A stretch of DNA of 64,000 nt from Pseudanabaena sp. PCC 6802 (GTDB lineage Bacteria; Cyanobacteriota; Cyanobacteriia; Pseudanabaenales; Pseudanabaenaceae): the NCBI RefSeq assembly GCF_000332175.1, contig NZ_KB235914.1, positions 4,247,793 through 4,311,792 on the forward strand, in the 5' to 3' direction. The notes under the pieces were generated by a model, which saw only the letters and a list, made by a program, of their open reading frames with translations, ran no database searches and was not told where the DNA came from. Position numbers and translations under genes: made by a program. Position 1 is the stretch's first letter, and every line of letters begins with the position of its first letter. This document shows, in pieces, positions 8,807 to 17,412 of this stretch.

Positions 8807-9672
8807 TTAGGAAGTAAAAGGCGCACCAAAAGCAGGTATAAATACTGATGAAGTCTAGTATAAACCTGAAGAGATGCGCCGATCCTATAATACCGATTTA
8901 TCCAACCAAGAATGGGAAATTATCGCACCCATGCTACCCAAACCATCAAAATGGGGTAGGCCACCCAAAACAAATATGCGAGAGTTACTGAATGCCATTT
9001 TCTATATACTCAAAAATGGTTGTACATGGCAGAATCTACCCCATGACTTTCCGCCTTACTCAACGGTCTATTTCTACTGGCAAAGGTGGGAAAGAACTGG
9101 GCTACTGGAGGAGATTAATCGCAAATTGAGCCAACAATTTAGGGAAAAGGTTAGTAAAGAGGCGACCCCAAGCTTGGTGAGTATCGATAGCCAGAGTGTG
9201 AAGACAACAGAAAGTGCGGGCAGTCGAGGTTTTGATGGCGGTAAGCAAATCAAGGGCAGAAAACGCTTCGCTATGGTTGACACCTTGGGCTTAGTTGTAA
9301 AGGTGTTGGTGTGTGCAGCTAACATCGGTGAAAGAGCAGGAGCTAAGCAGTTGTTACAGAATCTCACATCTCCATTACCACGATTAGAGAAATTCTGGTT
9401 GATGCTGGATTCTCTGGTGATGAAATCACACAATGGGTCAACGACAACTTCGGATGGCTTTGGGAAGTTAGCAAACGGGCAGACAATCAGAAAGGTTTTG
9501 TAGTGGAGTCAAAGCGTTGGGTGGTAGAGCGAACCTTTGCTTGGTTAGGTAATTGTCGTAGACTAAGCAAGGATTATGAATTTTATGAGCAAATGTCTGA
9601 ATCGTTTATTTACTTGGCTTTAATCCGCAAAATGCTAAGAAATCTGGCAACTGCGACTTCCTAAATGGGTTC
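8799..9672 (+). mobile_element. IS5-family insertion sequence (874 bp) inside the MPE-SIR2 gene
   Basis: The element has 17-bp terminal inverted repeats, GAAGCCATTTAGGAAGT at 8799-8815 and ACTTCCTAAATGGGTTC at 9656-9672, which match at 16 of 17 positions. A direct TTA flanks it on both sides (8796-8798 and 9673-9675); a 3-bp TNA-type duplication is known for the ISL2 and IS1031 groups of IS5. The length and the transposase type fit. Removing the element plus one TTA rejoins the metallophosphatase-SIR2 frame exactly (GGA GCT AAG TTA GGA GTA). The near-perfect ends suggest a fairly recent insertion. Confidence 0.9.
8874..9664 (+). pseudogene. IS5-family transposase, frameshifted
   Basis: The first frame (8874-9503, 209 residues) has the IS5/IS4-type N-terminus (LSNQEWEIIAPMLP, GCTWQNLPHDFPPYSTVY) and the first catalytic Asp in VSIDSQSVK. 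Near 9390-9392 the homology moves to the -1 frame, which reads ILVDAGFSGDE, then VVERTFAWLGNCRRL with the catalytic Glu, and ends with TAA at 9662-9664. The junction is GAGAAATTC. A lost A in a short A run explains it best, since no good slippery heptamer is present. The DDE triad is therefore split over two frames, so this copy is probably inactive unless frameshifting occurs. Confidence 0.85.
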
Positions 9673-10208
9673 TTAGCTCCGTCTTTGTTTTCAATGGTTA
9701 CAGAGAAATCTCCTGGTAAAATACCATCACAGATATTCTTTGGTTTATATTCCTGCTCTTTCCACCAATCACTGTAGTTTTTAAAGGCTTCATTGATGAC
9801 TTCTCGGTAATCGGATGTTTTTTTAAGATCCCAAAAGTCATCCCATACTTCTTCATGTTGTGACCACTTTAGAAGGACAGCCACTGCCGGTGCCTTAGGA
9901 TTCTCAGGCCAAACCAAGTCATGATTTCCTGGAACTGCAAGCAGTTGGGGGGTGGTAGATTCAAGGTGTCCAAGCTTTGCGAATTCTTCCCACAGCTCAT
10001 TCAAAAATTCATCAACTTGCTTAAACTGCTCCTTGCTGCCAGAATGTGTCAGATCGCCAGTGAATAAAACTAAATTCCATGGGCCGCACTGTGTATACAA
10101 CTTTCCCACGTCTTCAAATATTACTTTTTTTATCCTGGACCAGGACTCTGCTTGTTCTGGCATTCCTCGATGTAGGTCTGAAAAGTGTAACCAACTGAAG
10201 CTTGTCAT
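9606..10208 (-). CDS. Metallophosphatase N-terminal part (5' part of IS-split MPE-SIR2 gene)
   Basis: The start at 10208 follows a strong Shine-Dalgarno (GGAGGGAG). Residues 1-179 are the first half of a calcineurin-like metallophosphatase: FSDLHRG (D11, H13), FTGDLTH (D52), and VPGNHD (N95, H96). After KDGAK (residue 179) the last 21 residues are encoded by the IS right end and stop at 9606. The remaining metal ligands lie in the downstream fragment (THHP, GHEH). In the intact 757-residue protein the phosphatase would precede SIR2. Such enzymes cleave phosphodiesters or nucleotides, so a role in signal processing or as a second effector is possible. As it stands the domain cannot be active. 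Confidence 0.85.
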   Translation of the reverse strand: MTSFSWLHFSDLHRGMPEQAESWSRIKKVIFEDVGKLYTQCGPWNLVLFTGDLTHSGSKEQFKQVDEFLNELWEEFAKLGHLESTTPQLLAVPGNHDLVWPENPKAPAVAVLLKWSQHEEVWDDFWDLKKTSDYREVINEAFKNYSDWWKEQEYKPKNICDGILPGDFSVTIENKDGAKNPFRKSQLPDFLAFCGLKPSK

Positions 10209-10229
10209 GATTTACTCCCTCCGTCAGCA

Positions 10230-10322
10230 CTACAAAATGTTCTTCCCAAAAACCTGCGTCCCTTTTCCACGTTTTGTTCCAAACTCTTGCAAAGAAGTGT
10301 AAGTAATTTCTCTATTTGCCAT
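10230..10322 (-). CDS. 30-residue ORF at the front of the SIR2/STAND operon
   Basis: The start ATG at 10322 is preceded by AAGGAGG at ideal spacing, and the frame stops at TAG (10230-10232), 21 bp before the metallophosphatase start. The peptide begins MANREITYTSLQEF and is rich in Lys, Arg and Gly near its end. I do not recognise it. It could be a leader peptide, a very small operon component, or the front of a longer gene since lost. The strong ribosome site and tight spacing support translation; the function is unknown. Confidence 0.45.
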   Translation of the reverse strand: MANREITYTSLQEFGTKRGKGTQVFGKNIL

Positions 10323-10347
10323 TCCAACCTCCTTATCAAAACGTTAG

Positions 10348-10656
10348 TCACGGTAAATAAACCGTCAACTCACTGACTTTTTCAACCAACGCGTAGCGAA
10401 TATACCGACTGATCGCCGAAATCTTTTAATCATTCACCACATACGTCCATCCCAGCACCAGGCTTACCCAGGGCAGCACCAACAGCGCATAGGGATTTCC
10501 CTTATCACCCAAGGCAAACACCAACACCGTACCAAATAAAGCCAGCGTCACGTACAGCAAGTTATCCCGAAAACCAATCCGTTGCACCTGTTCGTGCTTT
10601 AGCTTGTCATATTCTTGAAGGTACACATTCAGCGCCTGCACCTGTTCGTCTATCAT
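10348..10656 (-). pseudogene. Small two-TM protein cut by an in-frame TAA
   Basis: The frame starts at 10656 after AGGAGG and encodes 76 residues. These are a charged helix (EYDKLKHEQVQRIGFRDN), then two hydrophobic segments (about residues 29-46 and 54-72), ending WTYVVND at TAA (10426-10428). Past the TAA the same frame stays open and continues KISAISRYIR up to TGA at 10348-10350. From memory of similar cyanobacterial membrane proteins, the sequence after VVND is normally EKISAIGRYIR, so the TAA probably replaces a GAA. That comparison is inference. The remaining tail is short, so the 3' part may also be lost. It is the first gene of the operon and may have been its membrane partner. Confidence 0.6.
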
Positions 10657-11204
10657 AAAAACCTCCTACCACCGAAATTGAGTCAGGTTAAGACGATTGA
10701 AATACCAGCTTATTAATTCAGCTCGATCGCCGCCAGTAACTTCATCCAACGATCTCGCACGAGAACTTCCCACTTGCCCAGCTCAAACTCTTATTGCCAA
10801 GCACTCGGGCATCTACCTCACACCCTTCACCGACCAAATATCAATCCCGAAAACTGGGCTGCAAACACCTCCCGGCAAGGAAAAAAGTCGCTTGCTATTC
10901 CGATGCATTGCCTTAGGGGAATAAGTATAATCACTCTTTTTCACCACGTTTTAATTTTATGAAATCTATTTTGAAAAATATCAATAAGTCACAAATATTT
11001 ACTTCTCGTCGTTGGGGATCGCTAAAGCACCGGAGCGCCATTGCCCCTTTACCAGATCGGCGCAAACGAAAATTTCCCAGCCAAAAATAGATTCAATAAA
11101 ACTGTCCCGATTGAGAAGGGATTAACGTTCTTGCGGTATAGTTCGATCTCCGCCTCAGATCGATCCGCCAGGACAACTTTATTAAAGTCGCTAAAAAGAT
11201 GTTG
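10657..11204. other. Intergenic region with decayed coding remnants
   Basis: No intact gene is seen. Minus-strand frames contain short protein-like pieces separated by stops, for example WEVLVRDRWMKLLAAIELN near 10730-10790. The frame of the NB-ARC gene stays open for 51 codons past its TAG, to TAA at 11049-11051 (starting QHLFSDFNKVVLADRSEAE), without a start codon. This looks like gene debris at the border between the HIP1-free block and normal chromosome. No clear terminator or promoter was found. Confidence 0.4.
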
Positions 11205-14200
11205 CTAAGTTTCAATCGCACCTAAAGCTTTTAAAGCTTCCCTCTGAGACTCGGTTAATCCTGTCACGTCCGAGATATTCATGCCCTCATAGGGGCGCTT
11301 TGCTCTTAGCGTTCTCAAGCACTGACCTGTCCCAACGTCCCATAGCTTAATGGTTTCATCTTCGCTGCCCGTAGCTAGCGTTTTGCCATCCACACTCCAG
11401 GATACAGACCACACGATGCTGGTATGACCTTCTAAAGTACGCAGGCTCGCACCCGTTGCCGCATCCCACAATCGCACGGTCAGATCGAAACTACAAGAAG
11501 CGATCGCTGACCCATCAGGGCTAAATTGAGCAGACCAGATCCGATTCGCATGCCCCTGTAAAGTTAGCTCCGGTGCTCCCGTGCAAACTTGCCACAATCG
11601 GATCGTGCGATCTTCACCCGCAGATAGGAGTTTTTTGCCATCAGGACTAAAGCGAACGGACATCACCCGATCGGCGTGTCCGCTCAGGATGCTGAGCAGT
11701 TCTCCAGATCGCGCATCCCAGAGTCGCACGGTCGTGTCTTCGCTAGCCGAGGCAAGGACTTGTCCATCGGGACTAAAGGCCACAGACGTGACACCATTTT
11801 CATGGCCTGACAGGGTTTTGAGCAGTTGTCCAGTCTGTACGTTCCAGATTTTAATCGTGCGATCCTGACTGCAACTAGCCAGAATTGGCTCCACCATACT
11901 CCAACTGACAGAATAGACGCGATCGCTATGACCCTTTAGCGTCCGCAGGCTGCGACCAGTTTCCACATCCCAGAGTTTGACGGTGCGATCTCCGCTTGCC
12001 GAAGCAAGTATTTGCCCGCCTGGACTCCAGGCAACCGCCCAGATGCGATTGGTATGCCCCTCCAAGGTTTTCAGTTCCTGGCCGGCATTAGGATCCCAAA
12101 CGCGCACCAGATCGTCTTCACTACCACTTGCCAGCAATGGCCGCCAGTGCGTAGCTGCCATGACACTGCGCGGTTCAGGTTGCCAAGCGACAGACCAGAT
12201 TCCGTTAGCATAACCGCGCACGACCTTCAAGATCTGACCCGTTTGGGTGTTCCAGATGCGTACCATTTGATCTTCCCCTCCCGAAGCCAGCAATGGTTGA
12301 CTGGGACTCCAGTGCAATGACCAGACAATATTGGTATGCCCTTGCAAAATTTTCAGCGTTTGTCCAGTTTCGGGATCCCACAGCCGTACGGTGCGATCGC
12401 TACTCCCGCTAGCTAGAACTAGACCATCGGGACTCCACGCTACCGTACATACCCAGTCACCATGACCTTCCAACATCCGCACCGTATTTCCCGATCGCGC
12501 GTCCCACAATCGAATCGTTCGATCCTGACTGCCACTGGCAAGCGATCGTCCATCGGGACTGAACTTCACCGACCATACTCCCCCTGTATGTCCGGTATAG
12601 ATCCCGATCGCTTTACCTGTCTGCACGTCCCACAGGCGCACCGTACAATCGTCTCCACTGCTGACAAGGTGCTTGCCGTCGGGACTCCAATCGATACACC
12701 ACACCCCCCGTTCATGTCCTGCCAGAATGCGCGTGGTTTCTCCTGTTTGCCCGTGCCACAGTCGGATGGTGCAGTCCTCGCTACCCGTTGCCAACAGGTT
12801 GCCGTCGGGACTCCAGCTTGCAGACATCACCTGGTTTGTATGCCCCTGTAACGTTTTCAGGTGTTCGCCGGTTTGCCCGTGCCATAACTTGACCGTGGTG
12901 TCGATACTGGCACTAGCCAGCCTCTGACCATCTGGACTCCAGGCTACCTCCATTACCCGCCCTGTATGCCCGTAGGCCGTCCAAAGGATGCGATCTTGAA
13001 GTTGATCGTAGGATAAATCCGCACAGCGCACCTCTCCTTTACTATTCCCCGATGCAAAGTATTTACCGTTTGGACTGAAGACCAGCGATAACATCGATCC
13101 GAACGATCGCGTAAACCTGGTGCCGGAAAAATCCGACCCGCTAAAATTGACCTGTAGCAGTCGGCTCCCCGGTAAGTAGGCTTGCCAAATCGCAATGCCA
13201 GAAAAGTCATAGCCGGTGAGATCTAACTGTAATTGCAGACAGAGGTCTAACAGATTGCCACCTCCATAGCCCGCACGTTGGCTCGTCCGTAGCTCATGCA
13301 GAATGGCTGCCACCTGTCCTTCCACTGCGTTCAGAGAGGCAAAATTACTCAACAGCCTATCGGCTATTGGTTTTAAAATGCAGCGTACCTGACTTTCGCG
13401 AATGTAGTCTTTGGCCGTGCTTTGAATCAGGAAGTGACTTTGAAATAGAGATAACTGAACTCGGTCGGCAATCTCTCCACAAATCTTGTCAATCAGGCGA
13501 TCGCTTACATATTCCATCACCACGGGCTGCTGCGCGTATTTGCCCAAGCGCCGCTCGATTAAGCTGCGCCAGCATAAGGATTCTAGAGCTTCCAGGATCT
13601 TGGCAGGAGCCGTTGCGGGAATTAAGTCAGCTTGCAAAGCAGGCATATCCACCCATTCCCGATGGATTGCCAACCAGAACATGATGCTTTGCTCGAGATC
13701 GGTGAGGCGATCAAATTGACTGTCGAGCAAATGGCGCACGCCATTGAATACAACTGCCCCCTGCGCCAAAAAAGCAGAGGCATCGTTGCCAAATAGTTCC
13801 CGAATGGAGGCTGCAACTAGTTTTAGCGCTAGTGGATTGTTCCCATAATAGTCCCCCAATTGCGATAAATTAGCTGGGGTACCAGACAAGCCTCTTGTTT
13901 CTAAAAGGGCTAAGGAAACTTCGGCGGAACCCTGGAGTTGCAGCGATCGCACTTTTGCCTGTGGGTCTTCTAGCAATGCCAGAGTTGCTAGCTTCTCGCG
14001 ACTGGTAACGATCAGACAGCTTTGATGGTTCGTTTCAGCGATCGTCTGAAATAGTTCGTCGTAGTCTTCGTAACCATCCCGATATTGGCCTACCGTACCG
14101 ACTTGCAAGATCGTTTCTAGATTATCCAACACGATCGCGCAACGGGCATTCCGCAAGCAAACCATCAAGTCTTTCAAACTCCCTTCAGTCTGGGCGCGGT

Positions 14201-14741
14201 TGGAAAGGAACGTTACCAATTCGTCGATTAATGTTGACAGGGGAGGCGCATTGCGAAGCGATCGCCAGATCGCATAGTCAAAATCACCAGCCACCTGATG
14301 GGCTAATTTCACAGCCAGGGCAGTCTTGCCGATGCCTCCCATACCCAAAATTGCCACCCAACGACATTTTTCCCCAACAATCCATTCCTCTAATTGAGCG
14401 AGTTCCGCCAACCTGCCATAAAAAACCGAGACATCGACCGCTTCTCCCCAATCTGTCCTGGTCGCACGCCCCCCAGATGCTGCGGATTGTCGCTTCAAGC
14501 TTTGGAGGAGCATGAAGCGAAAGTTGCGCTTATTTACCTTTTCTCCCAAAGCCTCGGAGAGCGATCGCCACAACTGAGACCCTATACTTTTGACATAATC
14601 CGGGTCATATCCCAGCATATCGGCAATTTCTGGATAATCTTTCCCTTCCCAGGCTGCCCGAAACACCTGGACTCTAACGGTACTCAAAGCCCCTTCTGGG
14701 AGAATCTGCTGTAACAGACCCAGAGCTTGTTCTAGTTCCAT
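11205..14741 (-). CDS. NB-ARC STAND protein with 14 WD40 blades
   Basis: This is a 1178-residue soluble protein. Residues 1-75 form a helical HTH-like region ([27 protein letters not shown]) of the kind found at the N-terminus of cyanobacterial NB-ARC and vWA-MoxR-associated proteins. The NB-ARC NTPase follows: FYGR at about 107, Walker A GMGGIGKT at 133-140, Walker [10 protein letters not shown] at about 201, LIVTSREK, and GNNPLAL. From about residue 545 there are 14 WD40 repeats by my count, enough for two seven-bladed propellers. The blades are very alike (GHxxxVWSVxWSPDGxxLASGSxDxTVRLWD), so recombination or slippage is likely during evolution. It starts 9 bp after a small gene and is intact. 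STAND proteins of this form detect ligands; the target is unknown. Confidence 0.93.
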   Translation of the reverse strand: MELEQALGLLQQILPEGALSTVRVQVFRAAWEGKDYPEIADMLGYDPDYVKSIGSQLWRSLSEALGEKVNKRNFRFMLLQSLKRQSAASGGRATRTDWGEAVDVSVFYGRLAELAQLEEWIVGEKCRWVAILGMGGIGKTALAVKLAHQVAGDFDYAIWRSLRNAPPLSTLIDELVTFLSNRAQTEGSLKDLMVCLRNARCAIVLDNLETILQVGTVGQYRDGYEDYDELFQTIAETNHQSCLIVTSREKLATLALLEDPQAKVRSLQLQGSAEVSLALLETRGLSGTPANLSQLGDYYGNNPLALKLVAASIRELFGNDASAFLAQGAVVFNGVRHLLDSQFDRLTDLEQSIMFWLAIHREWVDMPALQADLIPATAPAKILEALESLCWRSLIERRLGKYAQQPVVMEYVSDRLIDKICGEIADRVQLSLFQSHFLIQSTAKDYIRESQVRCILKPIADRLLSNFASLNAVEGQVAAILHELRTSQRAGYGGGNLLDLCLQLQLDLTGYDFSGIAIWQAYLPGSRLLQVNFSGSDFSGTRFTRSFGSMLSLVFSPNGKYFASGNSKGEVRCADLSYDQLQDRILWTAYGHTGRVMEVAWSPDGQRLASASIDTTVKLWHGQTGEHLKTLQGHTNQVMSASWSPDGNLLATGSEDCTIRLWHGQTGETTRILAGHERGVWCIDWSPDGKHLVSSGDDCTVRLWDVQTGKAIGIYTGHTGGVWSVKFSPDGRSLASGSQDRTIRLWDARSGNTVRMLEGHGDWVCTVAWSPDGLVLASGSSDRTVRLWDPETGQTLKILQGHTNIVWSLHWSPSQPLLASGGEDQMVRIWNTQTGQILKVVRGYANGIWSVAWQPEPRSVMAATHWRPLLASGSEDDLVRVWDPNAGQELKTLEGHTNRIWAVAWSPGGQILASASGDRTVKLWDVETGRSLRTLKGHSDRVYSVSWSMVEPILASCSQDRTIKIWNVQTGQLLKTLSGHENGVTSVAFSPDGQVLASASEDTTVRLWDARSGELLSILSGHADRVMSVRFSPDGKKLLSAGEDRTIRLWQVCTGAPELTLQGHANRIWSAQFSPDGSAIASCSFDLTVRLWDAATGASLRTLEGHTSIVWSVSWSVDGKTLATGSEDETIKLWDVGTGQCLRTLRAKRPYEGMNISDVTGLTESQREALKALGAIET

Positions 14742-14750
14742 TAATCTAAA

Positions 14751-15227
14751 CTATTGAGGATCGCTGTGGCGAGTCATCACGGCCTCCATTACGCTATCTA
14801 GAGAAGCACCAGCCACGATGCCGCTAGAGCAGTGATAGCAATTTGGATCTTGCTTGTAAAAAGTTTGGAATCCCGTTCGCATTTGATTGTCATTCATCAC
14901 CCAGTAGCGCTGCAAAATTGACTCTGGTGCAAACCACCCCTCCCCCTCAATTTTGCCCAACTCACTATGCTGCAAGACAAATGTAAACGTACGCTCGTCA
15001 AACCCCAAACGTCCCTTATAGGTAAGAGTAATTTCGGGGCGTTTGTTGTCTGGGAAGCTAAGTTTAGTAATCATGGTGAACCAGCTATCCTGCGACCAAC
15101 TGACTAAAGTTCTGCCACTCACAGGTATGGGCATTGAATTGCGCTCTAGCCAGTTCCCTTCCAATTTCCATCTACCAGATTCCAATAAAAAGGTGTGATC
15201 CACGTTGTTTGAATTTCCTGAGTGCAT
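14751..15227 (-). CDS. Conserved small soluble protein upstream of the NB-ARC gene
   Basis: This 158-residue protein has no signal peptide or TM segment. The sequence is rich in beta strands with many aromatic residues (WKLEGNWLERN, FTFVLQHSELGKIEGEGWF), suggesting a lipocalin-like barrel. A late CYHC pair sits at about residue 130. I do not recognise a named family. It ends 9 bp before the NB-ARC gene, so the two are probably co-transcribed; it may modulate or be sensed by the STAND protein, which is inference. Confidence 0.7.
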   Translation of the reverse strand: MHSGNSNNVDHTFLLESGRWKLEGNWLERNSMPIPVSGRTLVSWSQDSWFTMITKLSFPDNKRPEITLTYKGRLGFDERTFTFVLQHSELGKIEGEGWFAPESILQRYWVMNDNQMRTGFQTFYKQDPNCYHCSSGIVAGASLDSVMEAVMTRHSDPQ

Positions 15228-15291
15228 AGTTAATTATGCCAAAGTTCATAATTTTATTAACGTGCGTTCGACATTGACCTCTAGCCAATCG

Positions 15292-17385
15292 CTAGAATAA
15301 AGACATAAACAGGTTGCTAATTTTAGCTTTCACTGCTTCCGGACTATAATGACGCACGGCGGCGATCGCATTGTTAGAGATCTTCCGCCAGAGAGATTCG
15401 TCGGTATAGAGCTGCAATATACTCTCGGCAAAAGTGTCGGCGCTATCGGCAATCAAAGCATCAAATCCCGAATTCAGTCCCATTCCTTCCGCACCAATGG
15501 AGGTGGTTACAGTGGGCAGGCCGTAGGATAGACTGTGACCAATTTTGCCTTTCATGCCAGCGCCATAACGTAATGGTGCGACAAAAATGCGATGGTTTAA
15601 AAAATATGGCTCTACATCTTTGATATAGCCTGGGACGCTAACTCGATCGTTTTTTAAGGCTTTTACCTGAGGTGATGGGTTGCTGCCTAATAGGGTGAGC
15701 TTAATCTCGGGGTGCTTTGCCCATACTAAAGGCATAATTTCCTGGCACAGCCACGTTACGGCATCAATATTAGGAATATGGTAGTAGCCGCCAATAAACA
15801 AGATGTCATGGCGATCGCTAAATTTGGGAATGGGATGCTCGTAGATGTGGTGAATATTGGGAATTACCTGCACGTTACGTACGTCCAGGCTCTCCAGAAT
15901 CTTTTGCTCGACAGCAGTAACTACAATTGTCAGATCGGCAGCTTGGGCAGCTTGGACTTCTGAAATTTGCATTTCCCGCCACTCTTCTTCGTCTTCACGA
16001 GTTTTTTGGGATGAAATTTCCCATCCGCGCTTCAAGCGCAGGAAGTGTAAATCGATGGTGTCGTAAATTAATTTTATATTTGGCTGCTTTTGCAGGACTG
16101 GGAAATATTTGGCGCAAAGTTCTGGACGGCACACCCAGGCTAGATCGATCGCGCTCAACCTGCGCTCCAATCGCAATTTCCAGTCCGCTTGCCTGTGCGT
16201 AAAGTACAGGACTTCGATGCCCATACTCTCAAATTCAGAGGTATAAGGCTCCTGCTCGTGGCCGTAGTCTGGCAAGAAAATGATGTGATATCCCAACTGT
16301 TGCAGGATTTTAATGATATTGAAAAGTCGATAGGAACCAGATTCTTTATCGTAGGCTGGAACTAAGGTATCTACGATTAATATAGTTGGCTTTGGTAATA
16401 GTCGCCTACAGGCAGCTTCTCGATGTTCTGTCCGATCCGTAAAATATCTTTCTTGTAGTTGCCCGTGCCACCTATGCTCTAATTTTGCGGCATCTGTCGA
16501 GTTGGGATTGCGATCTTTAGCAGCATCTTTGGGAGACTGGTGATAAATTATCTCTGACTTGGCTTGATAAAGCACCTTGCAGTCCCGGCTTTGCAACGCT
16601 AAACCCAAATCCGCACTGGCATATAATAAGGAATCATACGATCTGCTAAATCCTTGCAGAGAGCGGAAGAGTTGAGCGTCTACTAATGTGCCGATCGCGG
16701 GGCAAAAGTCAACCAATCGCACGTAGCTATACTCTGGTTCGCCAGCAAACTCAAACTGTCCGTATGGCCAAACGGAGCCATCTTGCCAAATTACTCCACC
16801 AGCGTTATGTAAATCTCCACCTGCGAACGTTAATTTCGATCCAATCGCTCCAATACCCCGATCGATAGGGCGATCGATTTCCCGTACGATTGCTTTTAAG
16901 TTCTGCGCCCAGCGATCGCCGATCTGGCAATCGCGATCGAGGAAGCACAGCCATTTCCCTTGCGCCTTTGATGCGGCCAGATTAAATCCCTCGATCGCAC
17001 CTCGATCTGTCGTTAATCGAACAATCTGCACGCCCGAGACTTGACTGAGAAATCTTGCTAATTTCTTATCGCTACTTTGAGCATCATTAATGATAATAAT
17101 CTCAATGGGCAACCTTGGTTCGACATACTTTTGTATCGATAGCAGGCAGTTATATGCATGTACGTGGTTGCAATCGATGTAGATTAGGAAAGAAACAACA
17201 GGATTTGGAGCGGTAGCTAGAGCGATCGGCTTGGGTCTGGGTAGAGGCGATCTAATGGCTCCTCTTTTAATCGCATCAATGGGGCCAAAGAAGAGAACGT
17301 GCAGGATTTTATCTCTAATTTTTTTGAGGAGAGCGACCCATCCTCCCTGAACGAGGGTTACTTTAGCGATCTCAATGTATCTCAT
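15292..17385 (-). CDS. Two-domain glycosyltransferase (GT2 + GT4)
   Basis: This 697-residue protein joins two glycosyltransferases. Residues about 60-270 are GT2-like (VSFLIYIDCNH, LDRDCQIG as the DXD-region equivalent). From about residue 330, starting PTILIVDTLVPAYDKESGSYR, there is a GT-B domain of the GT4 type with the C-terminal signature RYGAGMKGKIGHSLSYGLPTV. Such fusions build surface polysaccharides or glycosylate proteins using nucleotide sugars in the cytoplasm. It is 27 bp after another GT2 gene on the same strand. Donor and acceptor sugars cannot be told. Confidence 0.88.
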   Translation of the reverse strand: MRYIEIAKVTLVQGGWVALLKKIRDKILHVLFFGPIDAIKRGAIRSPLPRPKPIALATAPNPVVSFLIYIDCNHVHAYNCLLSIQKYVEPRLPIEIIIINDAQSSDKKLARFLSQVSGVQIVRLTTDRGAIEGFNLAASKAQGKWLCFLDRDCQIGDRWAQNLKAIVREIDRPIDRGIGAIGSKLTFAGGDLHNAGGVIWQDGSVWPYGQFEFAGEPEYSYVRLVDFCPAIGTLVDAQLFRSLQGFSRSYDSLLYASADLGLALQSRDCKVLYQAKSEIIYHQSPKDAAKDRNPNSTDAAKLEHRWHGQLQERYFTDRTEHREAACRRLLPKPTILIVDTLVPAYDKESGSYRLFNIIKILQQLGYHIIFLPDYGHEQEPYTSEFESMGIEVLYFTHRQADWKLRLERRLSAIDLAWVCRPELCAKYFPVLQKQPNIKLIYDTIDLHFLRLKRGWEISSQKTREDEEEWREMQISEVQAAQAADLTIVVTAVEQKILESLDVRNVQVIPNIHHIYEHPIPKFSDRHDILFIGGYYHIPNIDAVTWLCQEIMPLVWAKHPEIKLTLLGSNPSPQVKALKNDRVSVPGYIKDVEPYFLNHRIFVAPLRYGAGMKGKIGHSLSYGLPTVTTSIGAEGMGLNSGFDALIADSADTFAESILQLYTDESLWRKISNNAIAAVRHYSPEAVKAKISNLFMSLF

Positions 17386-17412
17386 AACCTGACTAATAAC
17401 CTGACCAACTTT

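Noticed and set aside
9382-9400. Programmed -1 frameshift in the IS5 transposase.
   Set aside because: The junction GAGAAATTC is not a known slippery heptamer and no stimulatory hairpin is obvious. A one-base loss explains it more simply.
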